Assembly: GCF_028550395.1 (NCBI RefSeq)
Contig: NZ_JAQQKW010000011.1
Coordinates: 1 to 64,000, forward strand
DNA: 64,000 nt
Reading direction: 5' to 3'
DNA from: Asticcacaulis currens
GTDB lineage: Bacteria; Pseudomonadota; Alphaproteobacteria; Caulobacterales; Caulobacteraceae
Part shown: positions 25,880-33,184 of the stretch, one piece after another
Numbering within the stretch: position 1 is the stretch's first letter
How the letters are laid out: each line of letters opens with the position of its first letter
Translations under genes and position numbers: made by a program
Notes under the pieces: generated by a model
The model's database searches: none
The model's input: only the letters and a program-made list of their open reading frames with translations
Told to the model about the DNA's origin: nothing

Positions 25880-27574
25880 ATGCCCCCTGTACCGCGCCAG
25901 ATTCGACGGCCTCTGCTGATCCTCGCCGGCCTCGCTTGCGTGGCCGGTCTGGGGCTGGTCCTGTGGGGCGTCTGTAGCCTGAGCTATACCAGCGCCCTGC
26001 GCAGCGTCTCCGAAGACGTCGAAACGCGGGCCCGCTTGCGCGCCGCCGTCCTGCAAAGCGAGATGGAGCGGCAGGCGACGGTGGCGCTGGTCCTCAGCGA
26101 CGACAGCGACGTGACCGCCGCGCTGCTCGGCAACCGGCCCGCGCTCTATAGCGGTGTCTCGAAAAAGCTGGATCGACTGCGCACCCAGACGCGCAGTTCG
26201 GTCATCTATATCATTCAGGCCTCCGGCCAGACGGTGGCGGCCAGCAACTGGGCCCTGCCCGTCTCCTTCGTCGGCAGCAATTACAGCTTCCGGCCCTATT
26301 TCCGCGAAGCCATGACGAACGGCACGGCGACACAGTTCGCGCTGGGCACGGTCAGCCGCAAGCCCGGCCTGTTTTTTGCCCGCGCCGTCACCGCCTCCGG
26401 GCGCCGGCTGGGCGTGGTGGTGGTGAAGATGGAGTTCGACCCCATCGAGGCCACCTGGGGTGGGCTGGGTGAAGACACCTACGTCACCGGCCCCACGGGT
26501 GAGGTCTTCCTGACGGCGCACCCGGAGCGACGCTTCAAGCCCCTCCCCGCCCTGTCGGCGCGTCAGATCGACACGGTGATTGATCTGCCGGGCGTCGGCT
26601 GGAAGCTGCACGTCATCAGCAGCGATCAGGCGGCGCGCGATACGGCCATCGCCGCCACCCTGACCGCCGCTCTGGCCTTTGGCCTGCTGGGGACGCTGAG
26701 CGCCTGGCAATGGCGCAGACTGCGGCAAAGGCGGCTGTCGGCGGCGCGCGAAGCCGAATACCGCGAACGGCTGGAGCGCGATGTCGCCACCCGCACCGAG
26801 GCCCTGAGCGCCACCAATGACCGCCTGTCGAAGGAGATCCGCGAACGCCGCACCGCCCAGCGACGCCTCAGTCGCCTTCAGGCCGATCTGGTGCAGGCCA
26901 ACAAGCTGGCCAGTCTGGGGCAGATCACCGCCGGTGTGGCCCACGAAATCAATCAGCCGGTCGCCACCATCCGCGTACTGGCCGAAACCGCCGCCAGCCA
27001 GACACCGTCAGCGCGCGGGGCGAAGGCGATCATTGCTGAAAACCTCAGCGCCATTATCCGCATGTGCGACCGCCTCGGTCACATCACCGGCGAATTGCGC
27101 ACCTTTTCGCGCAAGGCCTCCAGCGAGGTTGAGCCCGTGCCGCTGAAAGAGGCGGTGGCCTCGTCCATCCTGCTCAATGAAAGCCGCCTGCGCGACCATC
27201 GCGTCAGCCTCCGTTGCGACCCCATCGACCCGCAATTGCGGGTCATGGCCAGCCGCGTGCGGCTGGAGCAGGTGCTGGTCAATCTGCTGCAAAACGCCTT
27301 CGAGGCGCTGGAAGGGGTGCCCGACGCGCAGGTGCGCCTCAGCCTCAGCGCCGACGGCGATCAGGTGCGCCTGCGCGTCGCCGATAACGGGCCGGGCCTG
27401 CCGCCGCAGGTACAGGCGCAGCTTTTCACCCCCTTCGTCACCACCAAGCCCAAGGGGCTGGGCCTCGGCCTCGTCATCGCTCACGACATTCTGCGCGATT
27501 TCGGCGGCGCGCTCAGCGCGGAAAGCTCTGAGACCGGTGCCACCTTCATTCTGACCCTGCGTAAAGCCTCATGA
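25880..27574 (+). CDS. dctB: C4-dicarboxylate sensor kinase DctB
   Basis: A 564-residue sensor: first membrane helix about 10-32, a large periplasmic double-Cache sensing domain (about 35-245, with SYSFRPYF-type ligand region NYSFRPYFREAM), second helix near 250-275, coiled-coil linker, phospho-acceptor His355 in GVAHEINQP, N-box NLLQNAFEAL and G boxes ADNGPGLP and GLGLGLVI. This is the usual DctB build. The ATG at 25880 follows AAGGGAG closely; an upstream GTG at 25817 sits within the operator dyad and is unlikely. The stop overlaps dctD by ATGA. Confidence 0.92.
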   Translation: MPPVPRQIRRPLLILAGLACVAGLGLVLWGVCSLSYTSALRSVSEDVETRARLRAAVLQSEMERQATVALVLSDDSDVTAALLGNRPALYSGVSKKLDRLRTQTRSSVIYIIQASGQTVAASNWALPVSFVGSNYSFRPYFREAMTNGTATQFALGTVSRKPGLFFARAVTASGRRLGVVVVKMEFDPIEATWGGLGEDTYVTGPTGEVFLTAHPERRFKPLPALSARQIDTVIDLPGVGWKLHVISSDQAARDTAIAATLTAALAFGLLGTLSAWQWRRLRQRRLSAAREAEYRERLERDVATRTEALSATNDRLSKEIRERRTAQRRLSRLQADLVQANKLASLGQITAGVAHEINQPVATIRVLAETAASQTPSARGAKAIIAENLSAIIRMCDRLGHITGELRTFSRKASSEVEPVPLKEAVASSILLNESRLRDHRVSLRCDPIDPQLRVMASRVRLEQVLVNLLQNAFEALEGVPDAQVRLSLSADGDQVRLRVADNGPGLPPQVQAQLFTPFVTTKPKGLGLGLVIAHDILRDFGGALSAESSETGATFILTLRKAS

Positions 27575-28926
27575 CCCCGCACATGACCCCTGTGACCGCG
27601 CCCCTGATCCTGATTGACGACGATGCCGACCTGCTGGCGGCGCAAAGTCAGGCCCTGCGCCTCGACGGCTTTAGCGTGCAGGCCTTTGCCAGCGGGGCCG
27701 AGGCGCTCAAGGCCCTTGATGGGACCTTCCCCGGCGTGGTGATCACCGATGTGCGGATGCCGGTCATGGACGGCCTTGAGGTCTTTGCGCGTATCCGCGC
27801 TCTCGACCCTGACCTGCCGGTGATCCTGATGACCGGGCACGGCGATGTGCCGATGGCCGTGCAGGCGCTGAAGGACGGGGCCTATGACTTCCTGTCCAAG
27901 CCCTTTGCGCAGGACGATCTGCGTCAGAGCGTGCGCCGCGCCGTGCAGACGCGCGAACTGGTGCTGGAAAACCGCCGCCTGCGGCAGGCCCATGCCCAAC
28001 TGGCCGATCAGGACAGCCGCTACCCCCTGCTGGGCGATTCCGCCGTCATGACCCATCTGAAAAGCGTGGTGGTGCGCGTCGCCGAGGCCGAGGTCGATAC
28101 GCTGATCAGCGGCGATACCGGCGTGGGCAAGGACCGCGTGGCGCGCGCCCTGCACGCGCTCAGTGCCCGCAAGGGCCGGGCCTTTGTGCATATCGGCTGC
28201 GCGGCGCTGGACGAGGAGCGCTTTCAGAGCGAGCTGTTCGGCAGTGAACAGGGCCTGCGCCCCGGTGCCCCGCGCCTGATCGGACGCATCGAAAAGGCGC
28301 ATAAGGGGACGCTGTTCCTCGATGAGGTCGAGGGGCTGACGCTCAGCCAGCAAGCGCGGCTGTTGCGCGTGCTGGAAACGCGCGAGGTGTGGCCGGAGGG
28401 GGCCGAAAGCCCACGGCAGGTCGATATCCGGGTCATTGCCGCCACGCGCATTGATCTGGTGCAGGCCGTGCGCGACGGGCGGTTTCGCGCCGACCTCTAT
28501 TACCGGCTGAGCGGCGTGACCCTGCGCGTGCCGCCGCTCAGCGAACGGCGCGAGGATATTCCGCTGCTGTTTCAGCACTTCCTGCTGGCGGCGGCGGCGC
28601 GTCTGGGTCGCCCGGCCCCGCGCCTCAGCCTTCAGGCCCAGAGCCATCTGCGCCAGCACGACTGGCCCGGCAATGTGCGTGAACTGGAGCAATATGCCGA
28701 ACGCTATGCGCTGGGCATAGACGACAGTCTGCCGGGTGCGGAAAACGATGCGCCGGGTCTGGCCGAACAGGTGGCGCGCTACGAAGAGGCCCTGCTGCGC
28801 GAAACCCTGGAGCGCCACGAAGGACAGGTGCGCAGCGTGATGGAGGTGCTGAAACTGCCGCGCAAGACCTTCTATGACAAGGTCAATCGTTACGGCATCG
28901 ACCTGAATGTCTATCGGGGACGTTAG
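27571..28926 (+). CDS. dctD: C4-dicarboxylate response regulator DctD, lacking GAFTGA
   Basis: A 451-residue NtrC-class regulator: receiver domain with Asp60 (VVITDVRMP), AAA+ domain with Walker A GDTGVGKD (181-188) and Walker B LFLDEVE (248-254), arginine-finger region FRADLYYRLSG, and a C-terminal Fis helix-turn-helix (LKLPRKTFYDKVNRYGI). The loop that normally reads GAFTGA and touches sigma54 is instead GLRPGA at 228-233, with the following segment one residue shorter. Other ATPase motifs look intact. The protein may therefore activate through sigma70 polymerase, as Rhodobacter capsulatus NtrC does, or have lost activation. Translationally coupled to dctB. Confidence 0.92.
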   Translation: MTPHMTPVTAPLILIDDDADLLAAQSQALRLDGFSVQAFASGAEALKALDGTFPGVVITDVRMPVMDGLEVFARIRALDPDLPVILMTGHGDVPMAVQALKDGAYDFLSKPFAQDDLRQSVRRAVQTRELVLENRRLRQAHAQLADQDSRYPLLGDSAVMTHLKSVVVRVAEAEVDTLISGDTGVGKDRVARALHALSARKGRAFVHIGCAALDEERFQSELFGSEQGLRPGAPRLIGRIEKAHKGTLFLDEVEGLTLSQQARLLRVLETREVWPEGAESPRQVDIRVIAATRIDLVQAVRDGRFRADLYYRLSGVTLRVPPLSERREDIPLLFQHFLLAAAARLGRPAPRLSLQAQSHLRQHDWPGNVRELEQYAERYALGIDDSLPGAENDAPGLAEQVARYEEALLRETLERHEGQVRSVMEVLKLPRKTFYDKVNRYGIDLNVYRGR

Positions 28927-28931
28927 GCTAA

Positions 28932-29032
28932 AACCACGGATTTCACAGATTACACAGATCAAAGCGCGGTCATGCGGCGTGGTCTGGACGACCTCGGGCA
29001 ACTCATCTGTGTAATCTGTGAAATCTGTGGTT
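28932..29032. repeat. Long inverted repeat (CACAGATTACACAGAT type)
   Basis: 28-base arms at 28932-28959 and 29005-29032 differ at one position; the spacer is 45 bases. The arms consist of iterated CACAGAT/ATCTGTG units. It begins five bases after the dctD stop. The organisation matches the inverted repeat at 171-311 although the sequence differs; a single arm fragment (CCACGGATAAACTAAAC) is seen at 37360-37376. Confidence 0.8.
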
Positions 29033-29051
29033 ACCTCTATCAGGGTACACA

Positions 29052-29079
29052 GAAAGGGCGAGGTGTACCCCGCCCTTTC
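29052..29079. terminator. Bidirectional terminator between dctD and the permease gene
   Basis: GAAAGGGCG (29052-29060) pairs with CGCCCTTTC (29071-29079), followed by GCGTTTG on the plus strand. It separates two convergent genes. Confidence 0.65.
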
Positions 29080-29099
29080 GCGTTTGACTGTAAGGCCGC

Positions 29100-30506
29100 C
29101 TACGCGCCCTTTTTCAGGCGGCTGTGCCACTTGCCGTAGGAGAAATAGACGACCAGCCCAATCGCCATCCAGATCAGGGTAAAGAGCTGGCTCTGGATCG
29201 GCAGGCTGTAGAAGATGAAGGCGCAGCCCGCGATCGCCGCAAGGCCGACCAGCAGGTAGGCCGGGGTTTTGAAGGTGCGCGGCAGGTCCGGGAAGCGGCG
29301 GCGCAGGATGATCATCGACAGGGCCACGGCGATAAAGGCGATCAGAGTCCCGGCGTTCGACAGGGCAGCGATTTCTTTCAGCGGCACAAAACCGGCGAAG
29401 ATGGCCACGAAGATGCCGGTGATCAGGGTGATCAGGGCCGGCGAGCCCTTCTTGTTGACCTTGGCCACCGCCTGCGGCAGCAGGCCGTCGCGCGCCATGA
29501 CGAAGAAGATGCGGCTCTGACCGTACATCATGACCAGAATGACCGACGGCAGGGCGACAATGGCGGCGAGGCCGACCAGACCGGCCACCACCGGATAACC
29601 GATCTCACGCAGAATATGCGGCAAAGGCTCGGCACTGTTGGCGATTTCCTGAAACGGCGCGACGCCGACGGCCACACCGGCGACCAGCATGTAGATCAGG
29701 GTCGAAACGGCCATGGAGCCGAGGATGCCGATGGTCAGGTCGCGGCCCGGCTTCTTGGCCTCCTCGGCCGAGGTCGAGACGGCGTCGAAGCCGAAGAAGG
29801 CGAAGAAGACGATGGCGGCGGCGGCCATGATGCCGACCTTTTCGCCGCCGATCTGCTGACCGATAAAGCCATAGGGGGCGAACGGATCGTAGTTCCCGGC
29901 CTGAATGGCGGGCAGGCCGAGGACGATAAAGGCCCCCAGCGCGACGATTTTGATGATAACCAAGAGGATGTTCAGCGTGGCGCTTTCACGCGCGCCGATC
30001 ATCAACAGGCCCATCACCGCCAGCGACACCAGCACCGCCGGCAGGTTGACGAGGCCGCCCGCGTGCGGCGCATTGAGCAGGAAGGCCGGCAATTGCAGGC
30101 CCATCCCCTCATTCAGCCAGCCGACAAGGTGCGCCGACCAGCCGACCGCCACGCTGGAACAGGCCAGCGAATATTCGAGGATCAGCGCCCAGCCGACGAC
30201 CCAGCCCGCCACCTCACCGATGGCCGAATAGGTATAGGTATAGGCCGAACCGGCGGCGGGGATCAGGGTAGACATTTCGGTGTAGCACAGCGCCGCGCAG
30301 GCGCAGACCAGACCGCAAAGGGCAAAGGAGACCAGCACCCCCGGCCCGGCCAGCCCCGCCCCCACCCCGGTCAGGGTGTAGATGCCAGTGCCGATAATGC
30401 CGCCGATACCCAGCGCCATCAGATGCGGCCAGCTCAGCGTCTTGGCCAGCGCCTTGCCGTCTTCTTCCGCCCGATGCAGCGGTTTTAGCGGTCCAAACAG
30501 TCCCAT
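29100..30506 (-). CDS. APC-family amino acid permease (cationic amino-acid transporter type)
   Basis: A 468-residue inner-membrane amino acid carrier with about 12 helices. The first helix holds GIGGIIGTGIYTLTG, the substrate-carboxylate binding signature of APC transporters, and the 'FFGFDAVSTSAEE' segment near 240 is typical of the CAT/YhdG subgroup. ATG 30506 has AAGGGA seven bases upstream; longer frames start in non-conserved sequence. It is preceded by a TCGTATACGA palindrome similar to sites in front of the proline-related genes further right, so it may import amino acids released by the peptidases nearby. Substrate not determined. Confidence 0.88.
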   Translation of the reverse strand: MGLFGPLKPLHRAEEDGKALAKTLSWPHLMALGIGGIIGTGIYTLTGVGAGLAGPGVLVSFALCGLVCACAALCYTEMSTLIPAAGSAYTYTYSAIGEVAGWVVGWALILEYSLACSSVAVGWSAHLVGWLNEGMGLQLPAFLLNAPHAGGLVNLPAVLVSLAVMGLLMIGARESATLNILLVIIKIVALGAFIVLGLPAIQAGNYDPFAPYGFIGQQIGGEKVGIMAAAAIVFFAFFGFDAVSTSAEEAKKPGRDLTIGILGSMAVSTLIYMLVAGVAVGVAPFQEIANSAEPLPHILREIGYPVVAGLVGLAAIVALPSVILVMMYGQSRIFFVMARDGLLPQAVAKVNKKGSPALITLITGIFVAIFAGFVPLKEIAALSNAGTLIAFIAVALSMIILRRRFPDLPRTFKTPAYLLVGLAAIAGCAFIFYSLPIQSQLFTLIWMAIGLVVYFSYGKWHSRLKKGA

Positions 30507-30548
30507 GAAAAGTCCCTTAAACAAGACGCCGCGGCGTCGATCCCCGTT

Positions 30549-30558
30549 TCGTATACGA
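30549..30558. promoter_or_regulatory. GTATAC-type operator-like palindrome upstream of permease
   Basis: The perfect 10-base palindrome TCGTATACGA continues as TATACGATTT, which is also found at 36262-36271 upstream of the TonB receptor. It lies 43 bases before the permease start. Proposed GntR-type operator; similarity is visible, function inferred. Confidence 0.5.
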
Positions 30559-30645
30559 TTTGTGTCGCTTTTATTGCGCCTGTCAACCATCCAACTGTCA
30601 ACTGCCCATTTGACGGTCGCGCGCCACTCGTATCAAACGCAACTT

Positions 30646-32988
30646 TTACGCCTTGCGCAAGCGGGCTTGCACGCGAAGAGGCGTGTTTTGAGGCCGGATC
30701 ACCACATCTTCGCCCTCGACGACCGCTTTTTTGCCGTTCACCGTGACCGAGGCCAGCCGCATCTCTTTCGGCGCCCGCAGGCGCAGACGCACCTCTGAGG
30801 GCCGGGTCGCGCCGCCAAGGCGAACCTCGCCGTTGAGCATAAGACCCTGTCTTTGCAGGTGCAGATCGACCGGCCCCCAGCGCGTCGGCGCGCCGGTGAT
30901 GGCGATGGGCTGTTCGGAGGCGAGCCATTGACGCGGAACGGCGCGGCCCAGCCACAGGGTGTCTGCGTCCGAGGCCTCAAACACCAGCGCCCAGCGCACC
31001 AGCTTGGGGATGGTCAGTTGCGCCGGGATGCAGAACAGCGGCAGGCCGCCGGTGATGCCCGTAACCTCCCCCGCCACCCAAGTGCCCGGCGTATGCGAAT
31101 GGTAGCGGTGCGAGTGCAGGAACAGCAGGTATTCCTCGATGCGGTCCGAGCGCAGCAACTGCTGGGCATAGCCGTAGGAGATAAAGCCCAACTGGTCGCG
31201 GCTGTCGTCGCTGGGCGGGCCGAAATTGGCCAGTACGCCGATGGCCGTGCCGCCATGCCCGCGCACGGCGTCGATGACCGTCTGCGCCAGATCGTCGGGC
31301 AGGACGTCGGCGTGCAGCAGTTCGGCATAGGCGCGGTGCGCCCAGCCCTGTTCATTACCCGTCTGGGTGCGGGCGGATTCGATCATGGCCTGACGATGGG
31401 TCCGTGTGGCCCCCGGCAGGATGGCCACATAGGGCGGTGTCAGGTCGTGGCGGATATTGGCGCGCAGGGTCTTGACCAGTTGCGCCTGAAGCGTGTCGGC
31501 GCGCCTCTTCCAGTCGGCGGCCAATCCTGCCCGCTCCGTCGCAATGATGGCCCAGACGGCCGCGATGTCGCGCCAGCCGCGCACGGCAAAGGCCGAATTG
31601 TTCCAGTAGGGTTTCCACCACACCGAAGGGTCCGGATGCAGGCAGGCGTCGGACTCGCTCCAGCCGTCGAGCAGGCCGAAACCGGCGTCCCCGACGGGCT
31701 TTTTCAGCGCCACGTCGTGCAGTTCGGTGAGGATGGCCGCCGTGTTTTCGATCTTGCCGGCAAAGCGTTTCAGCGTCGCCGTATCGCCCGTATAGCGCAG
31801 ATAGCGCGCCAGCAGGCTGAGCGTCAGGCCGAACTGCGCCACCTCCGGCCCGCGCATATTGATCTGCCCGTCGGCGAAGACGAAGTCCTCGAAATAGTTG
31901 ATCAGGACGGCCCTGGCCTGATCGAAGCGCCCCCACTCCAGATTGGCGTAGAGCGATGAGGTGAAGGTGTCCTGAAACCCGTCATATTCCGAACCGAAAT
32001 AGTCGCGATCGACCACGCCATATTTGGGATAGACGCCTTGCGGGCGCACCATCAGCTCCTTGGCAAAGGCGTGGCTGACCATGTCCGACAGGGCGGTATC
32101 GGGGATACTTAGCTTCGCCTGATCCTTCAGGCGCGCCTGCCAGTCACCGGCAAAGGTCAGGAGCCCCTCGTAAAAGGCCTCGGCGGTCGGCTCGACGCGG
32201 CGCGGCGGGAACGGGGCGTAGGAATGGCCGAACGCCGTCTTTACCGGCTTTCCGTGGTCGTACTGGATGGTGCGATGCCAGGTCTGCACCACCAGTTTGT
32301 CGGTCGCCGTCACATCGGCAAAGACCAGCAGGTCGTAGTGTCGCGTCGGCGAGATTTCGATGATCTTGTGAACCGCGGGCAGCCAGCCGCCCAGCAGCCC
32401 CTCCCAGCGGCGGGAGACCTTATCGTCACCGCTCAGTTCGGGAAAGACGTGCTCTGGACGAAAGGTCCGGGTGCGCCCGTTGGGAAAGACGGGCATGGTA
32501 TCGCCTTGCTGCGTCGTGCCGACAAAGGTCGTCCACGGCATCCGCCACCACAGCGACTCACGAGTGAAGTTCCAGCCGGCCGGCGGGGCCGCGCGGCGCA
32601 CCTCATCCGGGTCCGGATCGTCGCCGTGCGCCAGCAGCTTGTCGGCCAGCAGATCAGCATCGGCCTGACAGATATCTTTGAGCGCCAGCCCCAGATAGGC
32701 GGGCGTGATGTCGTCGAACACCGCCTCCGGGCGCTTCGACAGGGAAAAGGCACCCTTGTCACAGGTGAAGACGATCGGGCCGTCGCGACGCGTCTGATCC
32801 TCATGCGCGGTCCATGACGTGCCATGAGCGGTGAACTGCGCCAATGGGGTCAGGCCGTCGGTTTTTACCGTGCTCAGGGCCTCCAGGGCGGGCAACAGGG
32901 GCGCAGCCGACGCCGAAGCGGCGCCCAGGCCCGCCGTCCCGGCGAGCGATCCCTGCAAAAAGGCGCGACGATGAAATCCGGGGGTCAT
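30646..32988 (-). CDS. Tat-exported six-hairpin glycosidase-like protein of unassigned family
   Basis: A 780-residue exported protein starting at ATG 32988 (GGAG six bases upstream) with a twin-arginine leader (HRRAFLQGSLAG). The N-terminal part (about 50-330) looks like a beta-rich domain. The middle (about 350-690) has the repeated helical pattern of an (alpha/alpha) toroid, with acidic loops such as GSEYDGFQDTFTSSLY and LDGWSESDACLHPD that could hold catalytic acids. The C-terminal about 90 residues form a beta domain. I do not recognise a named GH family. Its Tat leader matches those of GH43 and GH95 in this window, and it sits between a permease and a TonB receptor, so a periplasmic role in glycan breakdown is likely but unproved. 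Confidence 0.65.
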   Translation of the reverse strand: MTPGFHRRAFLQGSLAGTAGLGAASASAAPLLPALEALSTVKTDGLTPLAQFTAHGTSWTAHEDQTRRDGPIVFTCDKGAFSLSKRPEAVFDDITPAYLGLALKDICQADADLLADKLLAHGDDPDPDEVRRAAPPAGWNFTRESLWWRMPWTTFVGTTQQGDTMPVFPNGRTRTFRPEHVFPELSGDDKVSRRWEGLLGGWLPAVHKIIEISPTRHYDLLVFADVTATDKLVVQTWHRTIQYDHGKPVKTAFGHSYAPFPPRRVEPTAEAFYEGLLTFAGDWQARLKDQAKLSIPDTALSDMVSHAFAKELMVRPQGVYPKYGVVDRDYFGSEYDGFQDTFTSSLYANLEWGRFDQARAVLINYFEDFVFADGQINMRGPEVAQFGLTLSLLARYLRYTGDTATLKRFAGKIENTAAILTELHDVALKKPVGDAGFGLLDGWSESDACLHPDPSVWWKPYWNNSAFAVRGWRDIAAVWAIIATERAGLAADWKRRADTLQAQLVKTLRANIRHDLTPPYVAILPGATRTHRQAMIESARTQTGNEQGWAHRAYAELLHADVLPDDLAQTVIDAVRGHGGTAIGVLANFGPPSDDSRDQLGFISYGYAQQLLRSDRIEEYLLFLHSHRYHSHTPGTWVAGEVTGITGGLPLFCIPAQLTIPKLVRWALVFEASDADTLWLGRAVPRQWLASEQPIAITGAPTRWGPVDLHLQRQGLMLNGEVRLGGATRPSEVRLRLRAPKEMRLASVTVNGKKAVVEGEDVVIRPQNTPLRVQARLRKA

Positions 32989-33025
32989 GGACGTCTCCCG
33001 AGCGCTTTCAGAAACACGCTCTGAC

Positions 33026-33067
33026 AAAAAAATGGCGGCAAACCGTCAGGGACAGAGGTTTGCCGCC
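33026..33067 (-). terminator. Rho-independent terminator after TonB receptor
   Basis: Perfect arms GGCGGCAAACC (33034-33044) and GGTTTGCCGCC (33057-33067); on the minus strand the stem is followed by ATTTTTTTG. It ends the receptor transcript and lies just ahead of the Tat-exported protein gene, which must then have its own promoter or rely on read-through. A further 9-base hairpin, GCCGGTGTC/GACACCGGC, is at 33147-33175. Confidence 0.82.
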
Positions 33068-33184
33068 CAGGGGGGATATCCCCGGCGCGGGAGGAATGAC
33101 GCCGGAAGGGAGGAGAGTGAGAAACGCTTACGCTACTACCGATACCGCCGGTGTCATTTGTGAAACGACACCGGCCGAGTGGGC

